A stretch of DNA of 64,000 nucleotides, taken from the NCBI GenBank assembly GCA_963978545.1, contig OZ021722.1, positions 110,579,442 through 110,643,441 on the forward strand, in the 5' to 3' direction. The notes under the pieces were generated by a model that saw only the letters and a list, made by a program, of their open reading frames with translations, searched no databases and had not been told where the DNA came from. How positions within the stretch are numbered: position 1 is the first letter of the stretch; every line of letters begins with the position of its first letter. The translations under genes were made by a program, and so were the position numbers. Below are positions 35,450 to 46,852 of the stretch, piece by piece. Origin of the DNA: Linyphia triangularis. Taxonomy: Eukaryota; Arthropoda; Arachnida; Araneae; Linyphiidae.

Positions 35450-36140
35450 AACAGAGTCTTTCGGGAAGAACCTCCTCACTTTTAAAATGATATAACTGAG
35501 TAACAGAAAAAAGAGACAGGTGGCAAGTTGCATAGAAAGGTATGGAATTTTAAATACGCAGGTTTTCAAAACTGATTGATGGAAGTAAACTCAACGACGG
35601 TCGTACATGGTTTACAGATCATTTTCATTTAGACGGATTTGTCAATGAACAAAACTGGCGAAGATGAAGTACTAAAAACCCCGTCTGTTTGACCAAAACC
35701 ACATTCGGTAAATGTGACTGTTTGGATTGCCCTATAATAAAAAAAAAATAAAAAAAAAAATCCTACTGTCCCTTTACATTGAGGAAAGCCTCATTCCACT
35801 ACCTTAAGATTTTATAACTATCTGTTGTTTGATCTTAATACGTAGTTTATTAAACAGGAGACTCTCAAAAAAGAACACACTTTTATTAACTGTAGCGATA
35901 GCATACTCAATTGAAGGGTATTTATAAGCCAGACTGGGCAAAACAATTTACATATCTTCTTTCCACTTGCGAGAATGGATGAACGGTTAGAGTTAATATT
36001 TGCTACCATATTTGAATATTCAAACTGATTTTGAAAACCGGTTCATTTCAACTTCCATACCTGTCTATTCAACGTACCACTAGTCTCTTTTTGTCCCTAA
36101 TTTTTTTTGTAGATATGTCATTCCAAAATTGGGGAGTCCT
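35450..36140. other. no gene recognised
   Basis: AT-rich with an A-rich run at 35741-35760. No family was recognised. Confidence 0.35.
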
Positions 36141-36145
36141 TATGG

Positions 36146-36345
36146 AAAGGCCAACCTCATGGCTGTGGGGTTAGCGCTTAGGACTCGCATGCCAAAGGTG
36201 CCGGGTTTGAATCCTGGGTTAGGCAGGGATGTACGTTGTGGTTCGGAATCCACGTTAAGCTGTAGGTCCCGGCCTGATTAGCCGTTATTGTGCACAAAAA
36301 TAGGTCGTTGAGCGTACAAACAAACTAATAAACAAACCTTTTTGA
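36146..36345 (+). mobile_element. SINE-B copy 3 (best preserved)
   Basis: tRNA-like head with A box (ggctgtggggttagcgctta) and B box (gggtttgaatcctgggttag), body through aagctgtaggtcccggcctg, tail caaacaaactaataaacaaacc. It is the clearest reference copy for this family in the window. Confidence 0.88.
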
Positions 36346-37580
36346 AAGATCTTGTATTTTTCGTTGCACAAACACCTACACGAAAACTGTACAGGTTCAA
36401 AACATCTGAACTGCTGAGAGTGGACTGAATTTCAAGAAGGGGCATCATCCAAAGGACTTTTAAAGGAACTCTACCTTTAATCAAAAGGAACTCTACCTTT
36501 AATTTTCGTTTTACTTGATGAAATCTTAGAAAACTTTCTAACATGAGACCATCTGTAATAATCGTTGTAGTGCACACGTAAGTAATCAACTTAAGAGCAA
36601 CGATTTTTGTGTATTAAACTCTTTAATCTTAAAGAAATTTAAAGTTATTTAAAAACTGTAAAATTAAAGGAAAAAAAAATTATAAAGTACTTCTAATTCA
36701 ATGTTGTTTTTTTTGTTTTGTTTTTGTTAATACTTAAGCGGAGTTACAGGGTAATTAAGATTATCGTGTGACATTTCGTTTTGTAGGTATTTCTATAGCC
36801 TATAGCTTTTCTTTTTACAACTCTACTTAAAATCAATTTGTTTGGGCTCTGTCAGAATTTTTTTTTTGGCGACTATTTTCGATTGTGAATAAACAAACTA
36901 ATAACTCCAATAAGTCTAATTTCCCTTCATTATGTTTATTTCAACCCACTCTAAAATAAAAAATAAAAAAGCGGGTACAAATGTCTACCTAAAGGTGATT
37001 GCATTGGTTGTCCTTGTTTCGGAATAATTATTGCCTGAAGTGCTTTAGCTGAACTCGAGCCAGCTACACAAATAATGAATTTCTTCCATTATTTGTCAGA
37101 AATCTCCCCTTTAACGAAATAATAGACAAAAGATTCATGGCCAAATTAAATTTATCTTCCAGAGGTATTCAGCTTCCTTATAACTGCTCTTTATCTCTGG
37201 AGAACTCACGAGTATAACTGGTAAATGAGAAATGACATGTGAAGTTTTATCTCATTTACTTTATTTAATCTATAATAGATAGGATTGCAAAAGCATTCAT
37301 GAGTTGCCTCCTTCTCCAACTTAATTATCAAAACCAATGAAATAATAATTAACCTATTTATTAACAACATGAGACGATTGCGAGTAAGTTTTACGTAGCG
37401 TTGTTTCGCACGGAACAAGGAATCACGCCGTGTGCAAGTTTCCCTCATGAGACTAACAGTCAAATTTCATGAAATTTAAAGCTGATATTCAAAGTGGACT
37501 AAGTTGATTTTCCCTTTTACAATTCGATTAGTTATAAAGAAAAATTAAACAAATTCCGGCGAACAAAACATTGCTCGAGT
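36346..37580. other. no gene recognised
   Basis: AT-rich. Minus-strand frames at 36278-36589 and 37206-37463 show no known motif. There is an 18-bp local duplication (aaggaactctacctttaa, near 36463 and 36485). Confidence 0.35.
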
Positions 37581-37586
37581 AACACT

Positions 37587-37693
37587 AAATAAATAAATAA
37601 TTAAATAAATAATTAAATAAATAAATAATTAAATAAATAATGAAATAATTAATTCATTAAATAAATAAATAATTAAATAAATAGATGAATAGA

Positions 37694-37760
<67 letters not shown>
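37587..37760 (+). repeat. (AAAT)n microsatellite
   Basis: About 170 bp of aaat/taaa repeats, imperfect at the left (aattaaataaat) and nearly perfect from 37689. Confidence 0.95.
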
Positions 37761-37821
37761 CAAAAAATTAAAACCTACTCGAACCAAAATAATTTCTCTC
37801 CAAATATTTTAGACAATGATA

Positions 37822-38220
37822 GAAAATCTCATGCAGCAGTTTTCGAAATATACTACAATCTGAGAGAATATCACAACGGTAAGAATCCTCTCGGTTTGAC
37901 AGAAATTAAAGAGCGAGAAAGAAAATATTATAAAACTTGAAATAGATTAAAACGTTAGAGAAATTTTTAATGATAAGCCCCCTTCCCCCCGGTTTAACAG
38001 GAATAAAATGGCATAATAGAAAATCTCATGACTCGAAGTATATAAGAGCGTGTGAGAAAACTTCAATGGTAGGGAGTCCTCCTGGTTTAACAGAAGCATG
38101 AAAGGAAATCTCGTATAAATCGAAGTATATGAAGGCGTGAGAGAAATTCTCAAATATAGAATTCCTCCTGGGTTAACAGGAATCAAAGGACAAGAGCTCG
38201 AAGTACATTCAAAGCGCAAA
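37822..38220 (+). repeat. diverged tandem repeat, unit about 85-100 bp
   Basis: Four units share the order gaaaatctcatg, cgaagtatat, gtgagagaaa, aatcctcctgg and ggtttaacagaa. Starts are at about 37822, 37920, 38019 and 38103. Unit length and sequence drift between copies. Confidence 0.75.
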
Positions 38221-38243
38221 TCAAAGAAAAATCAATACTTCGG

Positions 38244-38639
38244 TTAACCCTTTATTTACTGAAGGGTCACAAGTTCCGTCAGTTTTTTACGATAATGTAT
38301 TACTTTTAAAGCTTCTTTGCATTCCACTAGGACTTTAAAATCCAATTTTATGAAGTTCGTTGTTCAATTGTCGGATCTCAGTACAATCTTATTTCTTTTT
38401 ATATGCAAACCCATGGACGATTTTAAATCTTCTAAGTATCCATCTTGGTCTTACATCGACTTATATACTTGTCTCTAGATAGCTTCAAAAAAGAAATAAC
38501 CTTGTGCTTCCACTCAACAATTGAATAATGAACTTCATAGAAGTGGATTTCAAAGTCCCAGTGGAATGTAAAGAAGCGTTTAAAGTACTATGGATAAACT
38601 GACGGGACTTGCAAGTTCCTTTAGTAAATAACGGGTTAA
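38244..38639. mobile_element. TTAA-bounded piggyBac-like fold-back MITE, family P2 intact copy
   Basis: Flanked by TTAA on both sides, with ends ttaaccctttatttactgaa and (right complement) ttaacccgttatttactaaa. The arms are complementary for about 150 bp (ccactaggactttaaaatcc against ggatttcaaagtcccagtgg). It provides the uninterrupted reference for 27418-28203; a third, partial copy is at 42672-42840. Confidence 0.85.
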
Positions 38640-38656
38640 ACAGAAATTAAATTCTT

Positions 38657-38884
38657 TTAACCTTTAACTGTTGTGGTTGGGTGGTGAGACATTTTTGGCG
38701 CAAGGGCAACACTTGGTCTATACTGCGCCAAAGAAATTGGCGAACATTAGTTTGCAATTTTAAAAAAGTAGTATCGGAAAATTTAATATAAAAGTCAGAG
38801 ATGAAATATTTTAAGGGGGTGGAAGCGTTCAATAAAAAAAATGACTCACTGTCTGTCAGACCACATACAGCAGTTAAAAGTTAA
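38657..38884. mobile_element. TTAA-bounded piggyBac-like MITE, family P1 copy 2
   Basis: The 228-bp copy has TTAA at both ends (38657-38660 and 38881-38884) and inverted ends (cctttaactgttgtgg; complement of right end cttttaactgctgtat). It starts 18 bp after the P2 MITE ends and ends 10 bp before the mariner-like element. Confidence 0.85.
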
Positions 38885-38989
38885 GTTTGATATACAGTGT
38901 GTCTATAAACACATTTTGATGTTGAATAATTCATAAAATAATGAAGTCAAATTTAAATCGATAACTCTAATGGTAAGATAGATTCAAAA

Positions 38990-39760
38990 AGTTTTATGAC
39001 CCTTGTCAATGGACTTCCACATGTTCGTCGCAAGTAGAATATCAAGACGGTAGTCTATTTAGCGCCAGATACGGGCAAGCATGTCGGCACCATCGAAATA
39101 GATAAACAACTGGATAGACTGCTCCGATGTCAATGCAAGGAGAAAAACGCGCCGGTAGTTGATGGTATGGGTGGATGATCAACCAGTCACAGTTCACTTT
39201 TATAGTTGGATGGAAATGCAAGAAACTTTGCAAAGTGCTAGAATAGATGATTTTTTTTTCGTATTATTACTAATTAAGGTCTACTTTTGACATTTCTGTT
39301 GTGTACAATCCAAAATTTTATTTTCAATCCCTCGGCAATTCGTACTTTTGTCCACCCAACGGTATCTGTCAAACGGCTTTATTTTTCCAACGTTAAGAAG
39401 TCTATCCAGTTGTTTATCAATATTGATGGCATCCAGAGGCTATTGCAGCTGTAATCCTGGCCTTTAAGTCACTCGACATGTTCCTCCTGTTGGTTGGTTG
39501 TTTTCAGATTATCTGGCGCCGTCAGCAACACGAGAGCTATAATGCGCCGAAACATTTGTCATTAGACAAGCCAACATACATTTACAAACACCCATGCCTA
39601 ACACGGAACCCGCAACCTCGCGGTCTAGAAGCTAGCCACTATACCGTTTGGTCGACCATGTTCCTCCTGTACAAGATGTACTTTACAAATCCCCAAAGGA
39701 AAGAGTTCAGTGGCGTTATATGAGGTGATCTAGGTGGGCAAGAGGGAAAAACATACAATA
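38990..39760 (-). pseudogene. mariner-type transposase remnant
   Basis: Right of the SINE and running through it, the minus strand reads RSPHITPLNSFLWGFVKYIL and then LKARITAAIAS. This is the third-acidic-residue region (SPDLTP.DFFLWG in the family; here the usual Asp positions read His and Asn). The C-terminal part near 39030-39090 reads MLARIW, stop, IDYRLDIL.ATN, matching the end of such transposases. The frame is broken by stops, frameshifts and the SINE. The N-terminal half is not recognisable. Confidence 0.75.
39491..39656 (-). mobile_element. SINE-A copy 3, inside the mariner-like element
   Basis: The 14-bp TSD catgttcctcctgt lies at 39477-39490 and 39657-39670 and interrupts the transposase frame. 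The copy lacks about 15 bp in the tRNA-like head compared with the others. Confidence 0.93.
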
Positions 39761-39950
39761 ACATGTGCAGACTATATTTACAAAAGAAACGAGAAAAACA
39801 TAAAATTAATAACACGGACAGATGATATTTACAAGCGAAATGTTATTCAAATGGGAAAAGGAAATTATTTATGACAACGTTCACAATAAATGAAAATATA
39901 CGAGTTATTCTATGTATAAACGCAATAAGTTTGTTCATATCTTCATTATT

Positions 39951-40333
39951 CAGCGTTCCCACTCAAATCTCAGAATGAAAATTAATGACTTTTCAATGAC
40001 TTTTAAGCACCTTAATAATGTTTTTAAGGAAAGTTGAAATTTTGTTTTCAGGTATCATGTCTATACATAAATTTTTAATTAAGTATATTCTACAAAAAAG
40101 TTACATATTGGCGTAATGCAAATATGTCGGAGAATTGCAATACGGTGCAGATAAGTGACAATCACTTGGGAATAGCAAGTCCGAGTTGTACTTTTATAAA
40201 TTTTGCGGTTAGGCACATAACATCTGCAAAAAATTAAGGCATTTTAAGGACCTCTAAGCATTTTCAAGGCCTTGAAAAAAAGTTCAGAAATATTAGGCAC
40301 TTTTAATAATTTTCAATGACCGTGGGAACTCTG
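39951..40333. mobile_element. hAT-like MITE inside the mariner-like element
   Basis: The ends cagcgttcccac and (right complement) cagagttcccac are inverted; the flanks carry ttatt on both sides (39946-39950 and 40334-40338). The right end stops 55 bp before the right end of the mariner-like element. Confidence 0.8.
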
Positions 40334-40592
40334 TTATTGCATGAATTATTCAACATCAAAATGTGACCAACTTTTTATAGACATCCTGTATTTTACCAGC
40401 GCTATTTTGCCTAGGAGTCTTACGACCGGAAAAACGGACATAAGTAATATTATTAGACATTCGCCCTTTCTCACAGAACAGAGAAATACAAAACTTATTA
40501 ATGAGACCATTCCAGCGACGTATGGGTGTAAGCATTCAAGATATACTGGATACTGTTTCGAAGTCTCGGTTTCAAAATTAATTTTCGTAATA

Positions 40593-41249
40593 GTCCGAGA
40601 GGCGACAGCAATTTTGAGACCCCATCGAACATCATTCTGAATTTTTAATAGAAATTGGAGAAAAGTTAGTAGATGAGGAATCCACTGGTCTGCCGTGGTA
40701 AAAATGGCCGAAACTGATTAATAATCGACTAGGAATGAGTTGAACTAAAATCCGATTGCCAAATATGTCATAACTTGCCAAAAATAGAATAAACTTATTC
40801 GTCTGGCAACCCACTTCATTTTGATTTTCAATGAGAAAAAGCGCAAACGATTTCTGATCTTTGGCTCGGAAAACTTATATCTTTTAAAAGTAAGCCAAAT
40901 TGGCGACATCAGTTACGTCATAAGTGACGTAATATTTTTTGCCAACTTGGCTCCCTTTTAATAGATGCAAGTAGACCGTCGCCAGATATCTGAATCGTCT
41001 GCAACCTTCTTAATTGAAAATTTAAAGTGATGGTTACCAAATAAAAAAAAATGCTCATTTATTGGCAAGTTATGGCGCTTTTGACAATTGGATTTAGTTC
41101 AACTTATTAAAAGTCGATTTTTGACCAGTTTCGGCCATTTTTTACACGGCAGACCAGCGGATTCGTAATCTACTCACTTTTCTCTAATTTCTATAAAAAA
41201 TTCAGAATGATGTTCGATGGGGTCCAAAAATTGCAGTCGCCTCTCAGTC
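40593..41249. mobile_element. fold-back element FB, copy 3
   Basis: Flanked by TA, with inverted ends gtccgagaggcgacagcaat and (complement) gactgagaggcgactgcaat. The arms match FB copies 1 and 2, including the shared loop with tacgtcataagtgacgtaat. Confidence 0.85.
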
Positions 41250-41251
41250 TA

Positions 41252-41743
41252 TAAGCAAAACACTTTAAAGAAAGAAATTGACTAAAGTCTTTCAGGATGC
41301 TATTCGAAATTTGTGTACGTGTAGGCAACTTAGTTTAAAAAACAACTTCCACAAAATCTTCCATCACGGCATTATAGATCCAAGGTGGAACTCAATTTCA
41401 ATTGCGAAATCTTATCACGAAATGGGAAACAATTTCAATAGAGAAATTAATTTCCCCGCTTTCTGAAAATTGAGTTTTTTTTCTTACTTTCATAACAATA
41501 AACTGAAAGTTTATCTCTTTGCAGTGCACCGCAAATTCAATTTAAACTTTCCATTAGAATGAGGAAGCGAAGGGGAAAGATTTATGAAATGTTCAATTTC
41601 ATTTTTTTATCAAAAAAATTAAAAGCAATAACTAAATTAACTAAAATACTTCTATATAGATCTTTTACTTTATATACTTATCTTTATTTTTTTTAACTAA
41701 GCACATTTTATATATGGGGTTCGATTGATAATACGTGGTTTTT
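41252..41743. other. no gene recognised
   Basis: AT-rich between FB copy 3 and the solo LTR. A 62-codon plus-strand frame (41278-41466) has no known motif. Confidence 0.35.
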
Positions 41744-41747
41744 ATAT

Positions 41748-42494
41748 TGTTACGATTTGTGTATATTTGTAAATATTTCGTAGTGTTAATTTTGTAAATA
41801 GTAAAATTTATGTACATTTGGCATAAGGCAGTGCAATAGTTCGTCGTTAGTTTGCTTCACCGCAATGTGTGTCTCAATGCTTGATAACGAGTTTTACAGA
41901 GGTAACACTGGGAAGCGAGTTTTACAAGGAGCAGGGCATTTAGCATTATGATAATGGGAATCTCGAAAAATTGGAGAGATAGAGCCAAGTTGGCGACGGT
42001 TTTGGCGACTAATTTTTGTCGCCAAATTTGGCGTTTGGCGACATTTTCGGTCCCCATGTACATGTATAGGACTTTTTGACTACGATCTGGAAAGTTCTCC
42101 AAATATCTACCTCTAGAAATTTCATGAATGTTCGCCTCCCCTATATAAGGCCGGCCGTGAGTTAAGTCCGGGATTTTGAGTCACTGAATCAATTGACTGG
42201 AGAGTTGACTGAAGTTAGTCAGCTAGTTGACTGGAATTACTGAGTCTCAGTGAACATTCCGAGTAGTTCTAAAGCGAGATGAATTGCATTGTCTTTTGCG
42301 GCGATTTAGCAGTTGTGTTGTCAAGTTTTTAACTGCTGTTTTGTGCTCTATTGTTGTGTATAGAGCTGTATTGAGTCTACTAGAATGAGAAGTTCTGGAG
42401 TTGTAAAGGAATCTGTAAAGAGTTGTATTGGAATAAATTTCTGCAAGGTTTGATTAGCTTTGGCTTTAAATCTTTCGAACCCGTCCACGCAACA
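41748..42494 (+). mobile_element. solo LTR, copy 1
   Basis: The 747-bp LTR starts tgttacga and ends cgcaaca, flanked by the 4-bp TSD atat (41744-41747 and 42495-42498). Inside are a TATA box (cctatataagg, near 42139) and a polyadenylation signal (ggaataaatttc, near 42430). No internal coding region or primer-binding site follows, so it is a solo LTR left by recombination. Gypsy-type is likely from the TGT...ACA ends and 4-bp TSD, but no polymerase is present to prove it. Confidence 0.9.
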
Positions 42495-42671
42495 ATATCT
42501 ATAAATGCACTCAGAAAAAAACTGTGTTAAGGTATTAGCTCACTTCGAAAACTAGGTTGTAAAAACAGTTAAGGAGCCCACAGAGATTAAAACTTGTCCA
42601 AATCTCCGAGAAAATTTCATCTAAAAGCAAATTTTTTTTTCCCTCCTAGGACAGGAATAATGATTCTACCT

Positions 42672-42840
42672 TTACCTTTTATTTACTGACGGGATTTTTA
42701 AGTCCCGTCAATTTTCTCAAAATACTGTATTAAATTAAACGCTTTAAGACCCATTGGGACTTTGAAATCCACTTCTATGAAGTTCATTCTTCAATTGTTG
42801 GATTTCAAAGTTCCAATACATTTAAATTAATACAATACCA
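42672..42840 (+). mobile_element. piggyBac-like MITE, family P2, half copy
   Basis: Only the left arm is present: ccttttatttactgacggga, then gacccattgggactttgaaa and caattgttggatttcaaag, ending near 42840. Confidence 0.65.
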
Positions 42841-42844
42841 TAAA

Positions 42845-44015
42845 GTGTCAGCTAAATAAATATTTTAGAATAGTTTAAGATGTACTTAATCTCCAAAGTA
42901 AACTAAATTTATTTTATAAGGAGAAAGGCGAGATAAAATGCGTAGAATTTTGTGTTGTTTTGAAAAATTACTGCAGTTAATTACACCTTGAGTCACACTA
43001 AATAAAGGTTTTCATAATTTTTATTTTTAATAAAATACTTTTTGAGCTTTTCGAAAAGACTGCAGTGTTTTAATATAAAGGCTTTCAAGTAAATAAACTT
43101 TACTCCATTAAAGCCTTTTTTTTTTTTTTTTTAAATGGATAAATAGTCATTGTTTTTAACTTTTACCTTGTTTGTTTGGATCATTTAAGATATATTTTGA
43201 ATTTTTCAGAAAATTACTTTTATGACTTTTGAAAAACACCAGGTGGAACCACAATCGCAATTTATTAGCAGAGAAAAAAACTAAAATTTCGATTGGCAAG
43301 TTTTCTTGCCAACCATCGTTAATGGGTTGAGTTTAAACTGAGTGGTATGGTTTGGTTAGCAGTACTAGATTTTTCATGAACAATAATTACCCCAAAACAT
43401 CGTTAAACGTATTGAGAGTATTATAAAACACAATAGAGGGAACCCTTCAGGGTATATGTAACGGTAAAATCCTTCAGCATTCGTATCTCGAATAGAAGGC
43501 CGCCTAAAAATCGAAGACACAATCACAATCGTGTCTACTGATTTTTGAAACCAGAAAAAATCAGAGGTCTTCGAAAACAAATCGTCGTGTATGATGGATG
43601 AGTAGTCTTTTTTAAAGCAAAGAGTTCAAAAAAAAAGGGAACGAACTATTTAACTAATGGTACGAGTAAGAAAGTGCAACTATAAACAATTGAAATTGAA
43701 ATTTCAAGAGACACATGGTAAAGAACCCCCCCCCCCCCACACACACACAAAAAACTGATGGTTTTAACGGGAAAGCGATGAAAACCACCCAAAAACATAA
43801 AATTTTAAAGCAACTTTAAACATTTATACTATATTAACAAACAGGTCTCAATCGAATGAAACTTAGTTTTCTAATTTTTAAGCTGTATTCAAATTATTGA
43901 AATTTCGAGCAAAGAAGCTAAAATCAGTGTTTCTGCTGAACTGAATGATATCTGTCAAGTGTATTCGAAATATTTTAAATCTTCCATATATTTTCCAAGT
44001 CAATTTGACAAGAAT
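42845..44015. other. no gene recognised; P3-like end near 43.3 kb
   Basis: AT-rich. A lone terminal repeat related to P3 (gccaaccatcgttaatgggtt) is at 43306-43326. A C tract lies at 43726-43740. Confidence 0.35.
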
Positions 44016-44019
44016 TAAT

Positions 44020-44830
44020 TAATAAATATCAAATGGAAACCATGTCATTTTATTTATATTTATGTCCAGTCTTCTTAGTTTGGCATCCAATTCTCTCCAT
44101 ATCTGTTTTTTTTTTTTGGGTTCAAATCTGTTGACTGAGGTAGTATTTTTAAGATTTCGTGGGCAATTATAGGGGCATAATACACATTGAATGCTGTGTG
44201 TTTGAATCATTATCTTGATAAAAAATGAAGTTATTTCTAATGCCCAAATTTTAGGCTGACAGATTTAATTTATCATTCAAAATATTCAAGTAGAGTTCAT
44301 GATTCCTTATTCCATCATTCAACACCAATTTATTAAGTCCAAATGCTGACAAGCACCCATACACAAGGACACTTCCACTGACATGCTTTACCGCTCCAAC
44401 TAAGTTCTTCGAATTAAGTTCATCAATTTTCTTCTCCACACAATTGTGCGCCCATAGAAACCAAAAAATTTACATTCGTTTTTTTCTTCAAAGAAGACAT
44501 GATTTCAATACGTTTCTGGTTTATTTATCATTGCCTTTGTAAAAAAAAAAAAAGGCGAAACCTTCTATTTTTAGTATTTACGAAATTCTTTCTTCGGGCA
44601 GAACTCCCATGTAGTTTAGCTGATCTGTCTACATTTCCAACAGTTTCAATTGAAATTGAAATTCATTTTTCTCCTACATTTTGAAGAAACTTTTATAGCA
44701 CACAAAAGCGGATTTTTCTCAAATTTTCTTACAATAAATCCCTTTTCACGTTCAGATAACTGTGTTAGGCAACCTCTTCTTGGTTGGTTTTGGATTCTAT
44801 ATTTTTTGTTTAAAATATGCTATTACATTC
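44020..44830 (-). pseudogene. Tc1-like transposase pseudogene
   Basis: On the minus strand, near 44710-44790, the HTH-like LSEREKGFIVRKFEKNP. The catalytic part includes NLVGAVKHVSGSVLVYGCLS and LNKLVLNDGI (44251-44439), with the Tc1 WGC signature changed to YGC. Downstream, YNCPRNLKNTTS and RFEPKKKKQIW match the region before the final Glu. It is a different lineage from the Tc3-like element at 24 kb. Stops and frameshifts break the frame and no terminal repeats were located. Confidence 0.82.
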
Positions 44831-45057
44831 TAAATACTTAAATGTAATAAATTTAATATATCAGCCATACATAGAATGCATTTACTACTGTTATGATGAA
44901 ATATGATTAATTACAGACGGCGGTTTGTTGATTCTTTACGGCCACGAACCATTTTAAAGAATAAATATATTATAATAAATAGAAAAAGCAGACATTACAG
45001 ACAATTGATTTTTTAAATGTCGCCACAATACAGAAAAGAAAAAGAAAAAAAACAACT

Positions 45058-45690
45058 AGGTGTGTGGAGCAACGCACAACTTTCAATTACACTATAATAT
45101 TGGTCATTGCATTAAAATTTAGGGTGTTATTTACCGTTTTCATATTTTCCTTCATAGAAATAAAAATGGCCCGTTTGCGGTATTTTTTGCAATAATTTTT
45201 ACATGGGTTTAAAAAAAAACTACGCCAAGGTAGCAAAATTGGCAATGTTATTCGATGGACATTACATTGTCCTTTCTTGTGCATTTAACAGAAAAAAGCA
45301 AACTTTGATGAGAATTGTGCTCAAGGGCAGAGATCTGTGCTTAAAGGCACTCATTTTTCAACTTTTTACGCTTGTATCGCATTTCTACGGGAAATTCGGA
45401 ATCATTGAAAAACATGATTTTTTCAAACCTTATGCTCATGCGCGATTTTAAAGAAAACCTTAATAGTAGGTCTCAGGTCACCATTAATCCGCACACCAAA
45501 TTTGAACATCATGGGTCAATTTGTTTGGAAGTTATGCTGACCAAAGACAGACATTTTTTTCTAGACAACTTTTTTGAAATCAGGATGTTCCAAAACGTAA
45601 AGAAACGAAAAAAAAAAAAAAAAAAAATCGATTTTTTTTAGGGAACGCTATACTTTCATTAACCTATGTATACATATGGGTAATTGAAAG
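45058..45690 (+). repeat. R4 dispersed repeat copy g
   Basis: The head gtgtggagcaacgcacaact and block gtcaccattaatccgcacac are shared. Open frames inside (45203-45451, 45372-45641) follow the repeat and are not called as genes. Confidence 0.75.
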
Positions 45691-46660
45691 TATAAAGCAT
45701 AAAAAATAATTTTATTATAGAAATTTTTAGACAATGTTATGGAGTACGAACACTTTTGTGGTATTTTTTTTTCTTGTTCTATGAATTTATATTTTTATAA
45801 AAATATAAACGATTCAATACTTATTTTAAAATTCTTAGGTTGCATTTAGAATTAAATAGACATTCTACACAAAAAAAATAAAAAAAATATTGAAGTTAAT
45901 ATTCGAATTCAATTCCAAACTACAACATTTTTGGGAGACGATGTATATTTATTTGCCTTCATATTCTTTATTTTTTCTTGAATAAAATGATTTCTAAGGC
46001 TCCCGCCGATACTTAAATTAATTACTAAACTACCACATCATTATCTTACCGTTCATCAGAGAGTATCCTAATGAGAGTCTCTGATGAACAGCCCTCTTTT
46101 GAAGCCCCCAAAACTCTCGTAAAAGAGAGTCTCCCCACAACCACCCAATTAAGGAAGAAGGAAACCCGCCAAAGGACTGTCTGGACAGAAACGCTTCCTG
46201 TCTGGGTTTGTTGTTGTTTTGTTCCCATAAAAAAAGTTTCTTTCGGTAGTATTTGTTGTGTTTCGCTGTTGTTGGAGTGGAAAAGTTTAGCGAACAGCGA
46301 TCTTATAACGCCTTTATTACCGTAAACAACTTAGAGGAGGCTTTTTAAATAAAGAGATGGTACTTGTTTGTGAAATGTTGATTATGCCCTCAGGGGATTA
46401 TTTATCAGTTATTTTTTAAAGGCCTAGTGGCCATTTTCTGAAACTGTCACCTCCCACCCAGGTGATAACTTCGCCAATTTCTTTATGAAATTTATTCCTA
46501 CTTTCATATGGTAGATAAAAATAAAAATCTTTAGTTTGAAAGAAGACTGTCGAAAAGCTATAAAAGATGGTAAGTTTAAACTTCAGCATCATAAAACTCT
46601 TTTAATTCGGCGTTTAACATTTAAAAGATACGCGACCGATTACAATAAATACATTTCGGC
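45691..46660. other. no gene recognised
   Basis: AT-rich. There is a short inverted pair at 46032-46087 (gttcatcagaga and tctctgatgaac) with a loop of about 30 bases. The plus-strand frame 46071-46325 is not recognised. Confidence 0.35.
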
Positions 46661-46699
46661 AAATTATATCCGTTCAATTGAAATAAAAGTAATTAAATG

Positions 46700-46852
46700 A
46701 CCTGCATCGACGAAAGTAAGTTTCTCTAGACCAGGAGTTGTGTTTTCTTTCATTCTAGACAACAATTGGGGACATTTCTCTAGAACAGAAGGTATTTCTT
46801 CCATTTCATACGTGTTATTTAGGATTTTTTTTACAACGCCTTTTTTATACAC
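46700..46852 (-). CDS. possible exon of unknown gene
   Basis: A minus-strand open stretch encodes NNTYEMEEIPSVLEKCPQLL and later EKLTFVDAG before a possible weak donor (gtcatt) at about 46699. A KLTFVDAG-like stretch occurs in the catalytic Asp region of patatin-type phospholipases A2, but the match is too short to assign. It may equally be a chance frame. The left neighbour on the other strand is the LTR-like promoter sequence at 46853. Confidence 0.2.

Larger units (their letters stand above)
38895..40388 (-). mobile_element. mariner-like element carrying a SINE and a hAT-like MITE
   Basis: The ends are inverted: left cagtgtgtctataaacacat, right (complement) caggatgtctataaaaagtt, both continuing to gatgttgaataattcat. 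TA flanks both sides (38893-38894 and 40389-40390). Inside are transposase remnants on the minus strand, SINE-A copy 3 (39491-39656) and a hAT-like MITE (39951-40333). Confidence 0.88.

Noticed and set aside
37587..38220. CRISPR-like array from regularly spaced repeats
   Set aside because: The units are diverged, contiguous and 85-100 bp long without unique spacers, in a eukaryotic genome; it is a microsatellite plus minisatellite.
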